Shown here piece by piece: positions 11,834 through 23,215 of a stretch of 64,000 nucleotides of DNA (position 1 is the stretch's first letter; every line of letters begins with the position of its first letter). Source of the stretch: Scalesia atractyloides (taxonomy: Eukaryota; Streptophyta; Magnoliopsida; Asterales; Asteraceae). The DNA is taken from NCBI GenBank assembly GCA_947069175.1, contig CAMTDV010000013.1:13676001-13740000 (forward strand), read 5' to 3'. The position numbers and the translations under genes are program-made. The notes under the pieces were generated by a model. The model made no database searches and was not told the origin of the DNA. It saw only the letters and a program-made list of their open reading frames with translations.

Positions 11834-13571
11834 ATTAATTCGCTGACCGAACCGGTCAACGGTCAATGGTCAACGGCCAACGGTCAACGGTCAACACTAA
11901 ATAAACAATTTTTTTTATTTATTTAATTTAATTTAAAAATCAATTAAAAATACTTAAAAATAACATTTTTAAAGATAGAAAATAGCCATAAACTCACAAA
12001 AATATATCTAAAAATTTCATCAAAATCCTTAATAAAATCCACTCATTTAATATATTTTCCGTTATTATTTAGGTTAGTAATCCTCGTTGTTCCGCTCATC
12101 TAAATCGTGCGCATATCACCATCTCCAATCCAACGCACCCAAGGTGAGTGAATCTTACAAATTCTCCGTTTTAATCACGTTTTGGGGTATATCATGTGTC
12201 CTTGTATATATATATTTATTACTAAACCATTGTGCATACATCATATCATGAACTTGTGTATTCAGTTTGTTGCTGTTAAGTACTTATTATTGGATGCAAT
12301 TTATTATTCAGTACATGCAATTTCATAGGCCGCCGCTCCCCATTACATTATGAGCGTTGAGCATGTTCCCCATTTTATTATGCGGTTGAACCTGGCGTGC
12401 CCACATACGATCGGCTCCGTTTGGTTGAGCCTTGATCGCACAGACATTTTCATTTTCAGTACATGCAATACGATCGGCTCCGTTTGATTGAGCCTTGATC
12501 GCATAGTTTCATTTATGTTATTTACAGTATGATGTTGGTATGATCATGTATGCTGTCATGTGATATTGTATGTTATAGTTGTGACTGCTATTTGCCTTTG
12601 CTTGATTATTTACATTTGTTCATCTATGATTATGCACTAATTTTCATTGATAAACTAACAATTAATTTATTAATATATGTTTATCTAATAAGGTTCACTC
12701 GCCAACTTATGTTGACCCAAAAACTCCCATTTTACACATGATACAGGTGAACCAGCAGCAGCTAGGAACACATAGGACTTGGATTAGAAGAATAAAACGT
12801 TTTAGAGTTGGGATTGTTATGTTTGGTTTATTTCCTTTGTATTGAATGAACATGTTGGATATTTAAAAATGTAACTTTGACTTTATTAAATATGAAACAT
12901 AATAGTAAATGTCATGAGCTTTGGTGATAACCCAATTATCCCCCGACTCTTATTCCGCTGCGGGTCGGGGTGTGACAGTAGTTAACCCCGATGTTTAAGT
13001 TATCAAACAAAATTGATTAAAATGGAATTTGCGGATTTACTAGCCACAATCCGGCATTCGATTGATCCCATTTCTGGCCAAGCGATAATAGTTTACTGTA
13101 ACCTAAGCCCGTATAGGGGAAATAAGTCGAGAGTATTTACATGAGCTAGTCTTCGTTTAAACGCAAGATTTAATAACTCAGCCGTACACAAAATGAACTA
13201 AGTGCAGATACCATTTACCGGAAGGTTCTAGTCTGGATTATGGCATAAGCTAACCAATTAAATGCTAACGGTCATATGTAAGCCATAGACTTAGACCGAC
13301 TAGCGTACATGATCAATAATGGTAAAATGCGCTAGATTAAGCGATGACCGGATAGAATGCAGTTTAACCCAAGAACTATTTTGACTTGTATAATATGGGT
13401 AAAACATAAACATTCTGGATTTCAAGACTTAAATGACAAGGTTAAATCCGTTTCGGTTAATTTCCGCAAACTAGTTACATATACTTAACCGTACGCATAT
13501 CAGCGGTATCGGGTAACTGGATAAGTCATGGAGAAGTTCTATATGCCATTATACTTTAAATAAGTTGTAAT

Positions 13572-14398
13572 ATCAGTAGGATATCAACTTTCATGCCCGT
13601 TAAGGTTTTAAAACGAAAAAAATGCCTCGTAAGGGCATTTTGGTAATTTCATACCGTGTAAAAGGAACTTGAATATAATTTAATGTCATGACCATAAATA
13701 TTCTGGAAAAAATAACTTATTTATGATATAATATCAGTAGGGTCATGAAAATATGTGTAATTTATCATTTATGACCAAACTATGTACCGAATGGGCACTT
13801 TGGTCATTTTAAACATAGTATGATAGTTTATTTGGGATTCCGAGTTTATATAATGTACCTGTTGTAAAAATATTTTAATTTAGTTTTAAAATCAGTAGGT
13901 AACAAGTCTTGGTTGATAAATATGGTTTAAGACCATACTATGCGCTGAAACGGCGCTTATGTCGTAAAATGATGATTTGTGCGATGTTTAATGAAAATTG
14001 ATGTTAAAACTAGGTTTATATGTTTTAGATATGTTATTTAATATAAGATATCATTAGGTAAAGGATTTAATATGAAAAGGTATGATTAAACCCGTTTTAT
14101 GAGCCATAAGGGCGTTATCGTCATTTATCGACATAATACAAGGACTTGTTCATAAACTCAGTTTATAATCTGATTTGACATCCCAAATAATCCTACTTAT
14201 GATGTTACATCAGTAGGTAATTTATTTTCAAGTTCATTATCGTTTAAACCTTATTTTATATAAAAGGGCATTTTTGTCAAAATGCCATAATTATGGAACT
14301 TGTGCATAAACTCAGGTTCTGATTATGATCTTGTAATATAACCTCAAGGGGTTATGCTACATTATATTACGATCATAATGCAACCTTAGATCAGTAGC
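13572..14398 (-). repeat. degenerate array of about 159-bp period in L3 copy A
   Basis: The word ATCAGTAGG (or one-base variants) recurs at 13572, 13733, 13891, 14050, 14209 and 14390, spacings 161, 158, 159, 159 and 181. Most units also contain an (A)AGGGCAT-type block (TAAGGGCATTTTGG, ATAAGGGCGTTATCG, AAAGGGCATTTTTG, ATGGGCACTTTGG). The remaining sequence of each unit is strongly diverged. The same array is present in L3 copy B at 21057-21876. Confidence 0.8.
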
Positions 14399-15678
14399 TA
14401 ATTAATCTAAATCGGGTTAGAATCGAAAGTCAAAGAAGAAGTGACACTTTGCGACTTTCGGTTGCGAACCGACCCTAGAACTGAAATTGACGAGCCTAAC
14501 ATGTTCTTACATGTTCTAATAATTATTATCAACTTGTTTAAGTGTCAAAACATGTTTCATAACATATATAAGCTCATATTATAACATTTCCGAAAAATGG
14601 CATGTTTGACTTTTAAATATTTAAACTTTAACCCATCAATTGGTCTAGCAAACGTAATCTTTAGGATGTGCCCTTTATGGGACTAACACCTACCTTAGCC
14701 ATGTGCGTTACGAACAATGGCTGGACCATAATGGTCGTAACCGAAAGTCATGGCGTTTTCCGTAAAACGCTTGACTTTTGGCTATAAAAGCCTATAAACA
14801 AAAATGCAAGAGAAATGAACACTTACAAATGATTCCTAGGATGCAATAGAACTAAGTTGGATGCCCCTTTCAGTTAGGAACTTCTATAGGATGGAGATAG
14901 AATGAGAAATGAGAAAGGTGCAAGTTCAAATGGTGAACCTTGGCACCTATTTATAGTTGGAGAGCTTGAAGGAGGTGATGCCAGGTGTTAAGGGGTGTTA
15001 GAGGGAGCTTAAAAGTGTCCTGAAACGTGGCATAGCAGTTTGGAAGTCCATGGTTTCGAATCAAATGGTTTTTGGCAATATGTGTGGAGGCCAAGCAAAT
15101 TTTCTGCAGACACAGGCCTCTCGCGCCCCGCGAGAGACATGGCCAATGTCTCTCGTGCCCCGGCGAGCGCCTAAAGGGAACTTTCAAACTTTGTCACATT
15201 TAGCCCCTCAACTTATAAAACCTCCTAAAACATCTTTATAGCATATTTGGTCCTCCGTAACCAATATTTGGCGTACCAGGGAGTATGCCCGGATATTGTC
15301 GAGCTCTCGGTTCGTTAAAAGGTCACTCAGAGGTATAAATTAACCTGTTCACACTTTAACCCCTCCATTATCCAACTTTCATATATTTACAGAATTAACC
15401 TCTCTCGTCCAACAAGTGGCACGTATTAGAGTTAGGACTTCGTAAAGGATCACTCATGTAATATTCGTTTAAAACGGGTTCCAAACCCGATTCATTTAAA
15501 TAATTCAAGTATTGAATTCGAAGTTTTAAAACGTATTTATTTATGGTACAAACTCGTATTATTCATTTTTTTAGATTAATAACTAAATAATATAGTTAAA
15601 ATATGAAATAAATAAAAAATAAAATAATAATATTAGTTAATAAAGTCTAAAAATAATTAAATATATATATATATATAG

Positions 15679-15744
15679 GAACAGCCGGGTTTCGTACCCG
15701 GGTTTCAAACAAACTCACACACAGCGTACACCACTGCACTACAC
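15679..15744 (-). other. antisense tRNA-like module in L1 solo LTR
   Basis: On the minus strand it starts GTGTAGTGCAGTGGTG and ends with CCCGGGTACGAAACCCGG, a T-arm-like hairpin. It matches the position and type of the antisense module at 37466-37530. Confidence 0.65.
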
Positions 15745-16336
15745 ACACATGTGTGTGTTATTCTGAAAACAAATAAATTTTATATTAAAGCAAGTTATTA
15801 AACCTGTTCAAGATCAGCCGCCTATTATCAGCAACTGTAACTACAAAATCCACCTTCAATAGCCGTTCTTCTTTGATTTAAAACAGAGAAACCGACCTTA
15901 AATCATGTTTTAAGACCCAATCATGGCTAAATTCAGTTACAAAGTAAATGTGGCTATCAATTCATTAACTGAAAACGGTTGAAACCGATTTCCAGTATTA
16001 AACCAGCATTCGCCTATAAATATCAGTCCAAATCTATTCTAAAACTCGCTCACACACTCTCAAATACTCTTAAAGTTCTTAGAAGATCCACTGTGTTCAT
16101 CTCGCCGGAATTTGTTTGTCACCAGAAACATCACCGGAAAGACCGAAACCTTTCTCCTAGTCGGTATAATCCTCTTAATCCTTTTGATATCTATTATTTA
16201 GTGTGTTAGAACTTTAAAACAGTTAACCAAAACTGTTATCTCTAATCAATATTCGAGATCGGGTTCTGGGTTATAACTCATGAAAAAGATGATACTGGTT
16301 AAGTGTTTTTATATATTAAATTGGTTGTTTTAAACG

Positions 16337-16635
16337 GGTTAGACACACAGTCCAGTGGTGGACTGTGTGCAAATAAAAAGCATACGTTTCGGGTTCGATC
16401 TACACACGTTACCGACTTTCTGAAATAAAACCCATTTTTTTAAAACTTATTTAAATCATCTCTCAATAAGTGGATAAATATAATATAATTCAGTTTATAC
16501 CGGGTTAGACACCTAGCCCAGTTGGTAGGGCTGGATGCAACACAGACCAACGACCCGGTTCGATCCGGCCTACAATCACCGGTTCGAATATTTTAAACCT
16601 TTTTAATAAACAGCAAAATATAACTAATTCTAAGT

Positions 16636-16692
<57 letters not shown>

Positions 16693-16783
16693 TGGAGATT
16701 ATTTCGGGTTAGACACGTAGCTCAGGTGGTAGAGCTGCGTGCACCCATACGGGAGGTCACGAGTTCGTACCTCACACGCTGCC
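16337..16783 (+). other. array of three sense tRNA-like modules in L1 solo LTR
   Basis: Modules begin at about 16337, 16503 and 16707, each with GGTTAGACAC. The hairpins are CACACAGTCCA with TGGACTGTGTG (module 1), ACCTAGCCCA with AGGGCTGGAT (module 2, one arm partly decayed) and CACGTAGCTC with GAGCTGCGTG (module 3). B-box-like ends are GGGTTCGATC, CGGTTCGATCC and GAGTTCGTACC. A TA microsatellite widens the gap before module 3. Confidence 0.8.
16638..16684. repeat. (TA)n microsatellite
   Basis: About 23 TA units between tRNA-like modules 2 and 3 of the L1 solo LTR. Confidence 0.95.
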
Positions 16784-17794
16784 AAAATCAAATATGATCC
16801 GACCGTCCTGACCGGTCAGACCTGACAAGGTCAACATTTTTTTAATTTTTTTTTATTTATTTCTTTATTATTATTATTTAAAAACCATTTAAAAATGCTT
16901 AAAAATAAGATTTTTAAGTTTAAAAATTATATAAAATACCACAAAAATAAATATAAAAATCCAATAAAAACATTTACTAAAAATATTAATACCAAATAAG
17001 AATTATATATTTATCCAATTGTAACGTTACTATTTAGGTTAGTTCCCTCGTCGGTTAAATCCTAAATCGTGCGCCATAGCTATCAATTTCAAGAAACGCA
17101 CCCACTGTGAGTGAATCCTTACAAATTTCCCTTTTTATTCATGTTTTGTGGTGTATCATATGTCGTTTACATATTTTGTTTATTTAAATAACTGTGCTAT
17201 TATCTTTATATGATCTCACGTGTTCTGTAATGTTATTGGTTGTATCGTGTAGTTACAATTTTGTCATTTGCGTGCAATCATTCACATTAGGCCCATCAGT
17301 TTCTCGTTGGATACGAGTTGAGCATCGTGTGCCTCATTAGATCAGCTCCGCTTGATTGAGCCTTGATCTCACAGTTTATCATTTGTCATGCTTGTGTGTA
17401 CAATGTTTAATAATATGTGGTTCGTGGTTAGATTTACAATTACGTATGCTCATATTTGGTATATGCACATTTTTATTAAAATAACCAATTAAACTATATC
17501 TTCAAATAATCAAATGAGATTCACTCGCCAATTTTTGTTAATCCAAATCTTTATTTTACACATGATACAGGTGGACAAGTTAAAGCAAGGAACACATAGG
17601 AATTTGTCTTAGAAGAAAAAATAAAGAGTTCATGAATGTTGTGTTCCGAACATGTTGTGCTTGTATGTTGGTTGTAATTTCTCCTTTAAATTGGAAATAA
17701 TAAATAGAAAATTTATTATAGTAAATGTCATGAGCTTTGATGAAAACCTAATCATGCCCCGTCTACCATTTCTACTGCGGGTCAGGGTATGACA

Positions 17795-18052
17795 ACTCAG
17801 AGGCTCAGTATAAGCATGTTGACTCCGATGTCACTCAGAGGCTGGGCATGTTGACACAAATGGTCACTCAGAGGCCAAGTTTAAGCATGTTAACACTAAT
17901 GGTCACTCGGAGGCTGAGTTTAAGCATGTTGACACTAATGGTCACTCAGAGGCTATGTTTTAAGCATGTTGACACCAATTGTCACTTAGAGGCTCGGTTT
18001 ATGCATGTTGTCATCAGAAGGTCACTCAGAGGCTTCATTTAATCATGTTGAC
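17795..18052 (-). repeat. tandem repeat of seven 33-40-bp units in L3 copy A
   Basis: Seven units each begin ACTCAGAGGC (or ACTCGGAGGC, ACTTAGAGGC) and contain GCATGTTGACAC or a close variant. The L1 solo LTR inserted at the start of the first unit and duplicated ACTCA. L3 copy B has only about three such units (19890-19990, other strand), so the number varies between copies. The frame at 17848-18042 is a product of this repeat, not a gene. Confidence 0.85.
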
Positions 18053-18850
18053 ACCTTTATTCCTTATTAGTCTATAATAGACTTATTATAAAAGTAATGG
18101 CACGTGTCACTATACTATTAGACACGATTTTTACGAGGTGTTACATAAAACCGTAAACCGAACCGTAACCGAAACCGAATAAACCGGTCCGAACAACGAA
18201 TTTGGTTTTTGGTGTGCTTTCTAACCGAAACCAAATTGTGAATATGGTTTTTGGTTCGGTTTTTGGATCCACATTTGTTTTAATTTGGTTTATTCGTTTT
18301 ATTTGGATAACTGAATAAACCGCTAATTTAGTTAATTATTAAATAAAAATAATAATGTTTGATAAATTATATACAAATTGTTAGTCCAAGATACTAAATC
18401 TATTATCTAAGTATATGTATCCCCATGGTTGGAAGATTATTTATATTTTGTGCCATTAGAGACTTGTTGACTATTTATAATTTCTATGATATATGTTTTG
18501 AACCTTTAACTTTGTGGTTGTGTGTACGACTATTTTATGGATATATATTTTTTTTATTTTGCTATGTCTTTTATTTATATATTGTTAGGGTTAAATTCAT
18601 TGTTGATTTGATGTTTATAAGCTAGAACACCAACATAAATATAAATTAGGAAAAAAAGTACTTAGGTACAATTTGGTTAAATTTGGTTTATTTGGTTTCG
18701 AGCTGAAACCAAACCGAATTGAATTTGGTTGGGTTTGCATATCCCTACTTTGTTTTTATTTGGTTTGGCTTTTGGTTTTGGGTATAAAATTTAGAAAAAC
18801 CGAATAAACCAAATAAACCATAAACCGTATCGATGAACACCCCTGATAAT

Positions 18851-19141
18851 TTTTATATGACAATATGATATTCATATTAAACATAAAAACGTTCGTTATT
18901 ATGATGTATTTATTTTATAAAACCAATGACATATAAAATGTTTTTGGCATTTAAAAAAGATGAGGGAGTTGTATGTGGGATTCTGAATTTAAGACACCGA
19001 AATTACATTTTCACCACTATGTCATTAAATCAATCAATAAAAGTAAAACACAATTTCCAAAAGTGCCACTAATCAATGTCATTCATAATTGCAATCTAAT
19101 GGTCAATAAGACTTTAAGGAAAACACCATTTGTAGACTAAA
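18851..19141. other. AT-rich noncoding stretch
   Basis: No gene or delimited element is seen between the hAT-like MITE and the foldback at 19142. Confidence 0.4.
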
Positions 19142-19663
19142 GTGGTGTTTATTTTTCTAAAAATTATATGCACAGGCTCTTTTGTTTGCACCGCGGAGAC
19201 CATGCACAAACATTGTCATCTGCAGACTGTTTATTTTTTCGAATATGTTTCATTAAAAACGTATGCACGAGCTCTTCTTGGTGGAGACTTGGCCTAGCCA
19301 CTTCTAAGATCTTCTAAACACCACCACCCACCACCACCGTCCACCATCACCACCGACCACCACCCACCACCACCGTCTACCACCCACCAACACCACACAC
19401 CGTCCACGTCTACCATCCACCACCACCCCCACTGTCCATGTCACCACCACCACCACCACCCACCGTCAAACACCATCGTCTACCACCCACCACCAACGTC
19501 TGTACAACACCACCAGATTATTTTAGAAGTCTATGTACGTTAAAAAACAAACAACCTTCTTTTTGCAGACTGCAGAGGTTTGATCCAACTCTTCTTCTAC
19601 AGATGTTTAAAGATGTGGTTCACAAACTTTAGACATTTTACCTCTTAAAAAACAAACAACACC
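19142..19663. mobile_element. possible hAT-like foldback with an internal CCA-rich array
   Basis: The ends are imperfect inverted repeats: GTGGTGTTTATTTTTCTAAA at the left, and TTAAAAAACAAACAACACC at the right. CTGCAGACT/CAGACTG words are also mirrored. I could not find a matching 8-bp duplication. The middle is a CCACCA-rich array. Confidence 0.4.
19317..19508. repeat. imperfect CCACCA minisatellite
   Basis: Irregular tandem of CACCAC, CCGTC and CTACCACC words. It gives proline-rich frames (such as 19438-19632) with no sign of coding. Confidence 0.85.
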
Positions 19664-19677
19664 TAACTATACGCTAT

Positions 19678-19794
19678 ATATAGGGGTGAGTTCATTGGGG
19701 AATCACAAAAAAGTAGGGACCGAAACCATAATTAAAACAAGTAAAAGAACTCATTATAAATATTTTGTTACATGTAAAAAAGTTATTAATTATC
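19678..19794. mobile_element. MITE fragment beside a short TA array, cut by L3 copy B
   Basis: After TATATA it starts GGGGTGAGTTCATTGGGGAA and continues CACAAAAAAGTAGGGACCG. This matches the left end of the TA-flanked MITE at 24417 (GTGAGGTTCAATGAAGGAAC...AAAAAAGTAGGGAACCG). The L3 solo LTR begins within or just after it. Confidence 0.5.
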
Positions 19795-20483
19795 TAATTT
19801 GTAACACCTCGTAAAATCGTGTCCAATAGTATAGCGACACGTGTTATATTTTTATATATAGTCTATTGAAGACCAATAAGGACTAAAAGTGTCAACATGC
19901 TCAAAACTTGGCCTCTGAGTGACTGATATGTCAACATGCCTAGCCTCTGAGTGACTGATATGTCAACATGCAAAAACTGAGCCTCTGAATGATCCTTTAC
20001 AAAGTCCTAACTCTCATGCGTGCCCGTTGTTGGACGAGAGAGGTTAATTCTGTAAAAATGTGAAATTTGGATAATGGAGGGATTAAAAGTGTCAACATGT
20101 TAATTTATACCTCTGAGTGACCTTTTAATGAACCGAGAGCTCGACAATGTCCGGGCATAATCCCGGGTACGCCAAATATTGGCTACGGAGGGCTAAATAT
20201 GCTAAAAAGGTGTTTTAGGAGGTTCTAGGAGGTTTTATAAGTTAATGGGATAAAAGTGTCAACTTTTGAAAGTGGCCTAGAGGCACGAGAGGCAAGGCCT
20301 GTGCCTCTCGCGGCCTGCCAGAGGACTGTATCTGCAGAATTTTAACTTGGCCTCCACACAAAGTGCCAAAAACCATTTGATTCGAAACCATGGTCTTCCA
20401 AACTGCTATGCCACGTTTTGGGACACTTGTAAGCTCCCTCTTACACCCCTTAACACCTGGCATAACCTCCTTTGAGCTCTCCA

Positions 20484-20493
20484 ACTATAAATA
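20484..20493 (+). promoter_or_regulatory. TATA box of L3 LTR
   Basis: ACTATAAATA, followed by GGTGC, fits a plant TATA box and is conserved as the reverse complement in copy A at about 14947. It probably marks the U3/R boundary of the L3 LTR. Confidence 0.6.
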
Positions 20494-21056
20494 GGTGCAA
20501 ATGTTCAACCTTTGAACTTGCACCTTTCTTATTTTCAACTCTTCTCCCTCCTCTAGAAGTTTCTAACTGAAAGGAGCATCCAACTTAGTTCTCTTGCATT
20601 CTAGGAACCTCTTGTAAGTGTTCCTTGCTCTTGCATATTCATTTATAGGCTTTTATAGCCAAAAGTCAAGCGTTTTACGGAAAACGCCTTGACTTTCGGT
20701 TAAGACCATTATGGTCCAGCCATTGTTCGTAATGAACATGGCTAAGTGATCGTAATAAGGTAGGTGGTAGTCCCTGTAAAGGGCACCTCCTGAAGATCAT
20801 GTTTGCTAGACCAATTGACGGGTCAAAGTTATGATATTAAAAAGTCAAACATGCCATTTTTCGGAAAAATCATAAATTGATCTTGTATATGTTATGAAAC
20901 CTGTTTTGACACTTAAGCAAGTTGGTAATAATTATTAGAACATGTAAGAACATGTTCGGCTCGTCAATTTTAGTTCTAGGGTCGGTTCGCAACCGAAAGT
21001 CGTGAAGTTTGACTTCTGCTTTGACTTTCGATTTTGACCCGATTTAGATTAGTTAG

Positions 21057-21876
21057 CTACTGATGTAAAGTTGCATTATGATCATAATATAATGTAGCAT
21101 AACCCTCTAAGGTTATATTACATGATCATAATCAGAATCTAAGTTTATGCACACGTTCCGTAATTATGCCATTTTTACTAAAATGCCCTTTTTGCATAAA
21201 ATAAGGTTTAAAAGATAATGAACTTGAAAATAAGTTTCCTACTGATGTAATATTATAAGTAAGATTATTTGGGATGTTAAATCAGATTATAAAATGAGTT
21301 TATGAACAAGTCCTTGTAATATGTCAGTAAATGACGATAAAGCCCTTATGGCTTATAAAATGGTTTTAATCATATCTTTTAAAGGTAAATCTTTTACCTA
21401 CTGATATGTTATATTAAATAACATATCTAAGATATTTTAATCTGACCCTAACATCAGTTTTCGTTAAACATCGCATAAATCGTTATTTTACGACATAAGC
21501 GTCGTTTCGGCGCATAGTATGGTTTTAAACCATATCTATCAACCAAGACTTGTTACCTACTGTTTTTAAATTTATTTTAAATATTTTTAGAGTAGGTACA
21601 TGATACAAACTCAGAATCCCAAATAATTTATAAATATGTGTAAAATGACCAAAATGCCCTTCAGTGCATAGTTTGGTCATAAAAGATAAATTACACATAT
21701 GATTAATATCCTACTGATATTATATCATAAATAAATTATTTTTCCAGAATATATATAATTATAACATTTAATTTGTTCAAGTTCCTTTTATTCGGTATGA
21801 AATTACCAAAATGCCCTTATGAGGCATAGTTTCATTTTAAAACCTTAACGGGCATATAAGTTGATATCCTACTGAG
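21057..21876 (+). repeat. degenerate array of about 159-bp period in L3 copy B
   Basis: CCTACTGAT-type words at 21057, 21239, 21397, 21557, 21710 and 21868 give spacings of 182, 158, 160, 153 and 158. Each unit also carries an ATGCCCTT-type block. The order and spacing mirror copy A (13572-14398), so the array was part of the LTR before both insertions. Confidence 0.8.
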
Positions 21877-23215
21877 AATACAACTTAATTAAAGTATAAT
21901 GGCATATAGAACTTGTCCATGACTTATCCGGTTACCCATTATCGCTTATAAGCGTACGGTTGATTATACGTAACTAGTTTACGGGATTTAACCAAAACGG
22001 GTTTAACCTTATCATTTTGAGCTCAAAATACAGAATGTTAATTGTTTACCCATTTTATACAAGTCAAAGTACTTGTTGGGTTTAAACTACATTCTATCCG
22101 ATCATTGTTTAATCAAGCATTATATGTTTTGATCCTGTACACTACTCGGTCTAAGTCTATTACTTAAATAAGACCGTTAGTATTTAATTGGTTAGCTTAT
22201 GCCATAATCCAGACTAGAGCCTTTCGGTAAATGCTATCTGCACTTAGCTCATTTTGAATACGGCTGGGTTATAATCTTGCATTTTAAACAAGGCTAATTC
22301 AGGTAAATACTCTGGACTTATTTTCCCTATACAGGCTTGGGATACGGTACATTATTTCTGCTTGTTCGGAAATGGGGTCAATCGAATGCCGGATTGTGGC
22401 TAGTAAATCCGCATATTTCGTTTTAATCAGTTTTGTTTGATAACTTGTCCTGGATATCCTCGGCTCATTACATTAGATAATGGCCACGACCTTAGCACGG
22501 GATGTAGGCATACACCTGACAGACGCTCAAATGCAAATTACCCAAGACGTTGGGGATAACTCCTCTGTGAGTTCTAAGTAGTGTGTATTTAATCATGTCT
22601 CGGTCTCTGTACTGGACCCTGTATGTATGGACAAACATGTGAATCTGTTAACAAGGTTACAAAGTAACTTTCCCAAGTTATAAAAGATTTGTGTCCTGTG
22701 CACTTAAATCTAATTTTTTAAAAATGTTTTCAAAATGAGTCAGTTGGGTGTATTTGCCAGCGAAAGGACGTATTTTCAAAAGAGTAAGCTTGTAGGTACA
22801 ATACGAAATAGGCCGGAAGCTGCTCGGTAGTGAAATAAGAGGATCTTGCAAATCCTTAGATCTGCCCTAAAGTCTGTTTTATATTCTTTCTTTGTACATT
22901 TTTATGATTCGCCTGTGGATCTTCTATTACGAGCCTGTATTTTATTTTATTTCGAACATTTGGTTTGTAAAAGTAATTTTATTCCAGGACTTCCGTTGTG
23001 ATGTGTTTAATTGACAATGATGTTATCAACTTACGTCACGATACTCCCAACCAGGCCCACCGGTTATGGATTTGGATTGGAAATCAAGGGTGTGATATAA
23101 TTATTTTCCTAGATTTTGCATATAAACACATATATAAGTCTTTTTAATAAAAAATGTTCAATAACAACTTTAAAAGGTAAAAAAATACAAAGAGACGGTA
23201 AACGAAGATAAATAA

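Larger units (their letters stand above)
10278..12977 (+). mobile_element. solo LTR, family L2 (2,700 bp)
   Basis: It begins TGTAACATTTG and ends GGGTGTGACA. A perfect target-site duplication GTAGT lies at 10273-10277 and 12978-12982. In sense orientation it matches the LTRs of the full element at 41523-52388 along its length. Order within the LTR: terminal hairpin (GGTTTTCAAAACCCG), antisense tRNA-like module, U3, three sense tRNA-like modules, a GTGAGTGAATC block, GATC-bounded hairpins, and the ACTCGCCAACTTATGTTGACC block near the end. It is inserted in the L3 solo LTR, so it is younger than L3 copy A. Confidence 0.95.
15457..17794 (+). mobile_element. solo LTR, family L1 (2,338 bp)
   Basis: It begins TGTAATATTCG and ends GGGTATGACA, with the perfect target-site duplication ACTCA at 15452-15456 and 17795-17799. 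The layout matches the LTRs of the element at 37263-55693: terminal hairpin (AACGGGTTCCAAACCCG), antisense tRNA-like module, TATA signal CTATAAATAT at about 16014, three sense tRNA-like modules, a GTGAGTGAATCC block, a GATC-type hairpin and the ACTCGCCAATTTTTGTTAAT block. It inserted in a tandem repeat of the L3 LTR. Two TA arrays (15660-15677 and 16638-16684) grew inside it. Confidence 0.95.
9612..18145 (-). mobile_element. solo LTR, family L3 copy A, with two nested solo LTRs
   Basis: It begins TGTCACACCCCGG and ends GAGGTGTTACA. The flanking target-site duplication is TAAAA (9607-9611 and 18146-18150). Two other solo LTRs sit inside (10278-12977 and 15457-17794); without them and their duplications the LTR is about 3,486 bp. 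It is homologous in inverse orientation to 19800-23097: both contain the gene-free AATCCGGCATTCGATTGA block and the 159-bp-period array. A TATA-type signal is on the minus strand (CTATTTATAG, about 14947). No primer site or coding region adjoins it. The frames at 14951-15187 and 15050-15241 are spurious. Confidence 0.9.
9576..18845. mobile_element. hAT-like MITE, split by the L3 solo LTR
   Basis: The left terminus TAGAGGTGTTCA (9576) and the right terminus TGAACACCCCTG (ending 18845) are inverted repeats. An ATAATTTTT direct repeat lies at 9567-9575 and 18846-18854, which fits the roughly 8-bp duplication of hAT elements. Without the L3 LTR the element is about 731 bp. Its body (9588-9611 and 18151-18845) is rich in AACCGAACC and GGTTTGGTT words and folds back on itself. 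It is the oldest layer of the first nested stack. There is no transposase, so it is non-autonomous. Confidence 0.7.
19800..23097 (+). mobile_element. solo LTR, family L3 copy B (3,298 bp)
   Basis: It begins TGTAACACCTCG and ends GGGTGTGATA, with the perfect target-site duplication TAATT at 19795-19799 and 23098-23102. It is the inverse-orientation relative of L3 copy A but without nested insertions, and so defines the intact structure. From the left it has CTCTGAGTGAC tandem units, a GC-rich hairpin zone, a TATA box (20484), the region with the CGGAAAACGC block, the 159-bp-period array, and an end region with the ATACGAAATAGGCCGGAAGC block. No coding sequence or tRNA-like modules are seen. 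Confidence 0.92.

Noticed and set aside
13572..14398. CRISPR-like array of regular repeats
   Set aside because: The period is about 159 bp with only a short shared word, units are diverged homologues instead of unique spacers, and the genome is eukaryotic.
17848..18042. repeat-peptide frame
   Set aside because: Translation of the 33-40-bp tandem repeat in the L3 LTR.
19438..19632. proline-rich reading frame
   Set aside because: Produced by the CCACCA array; no other coding signal.
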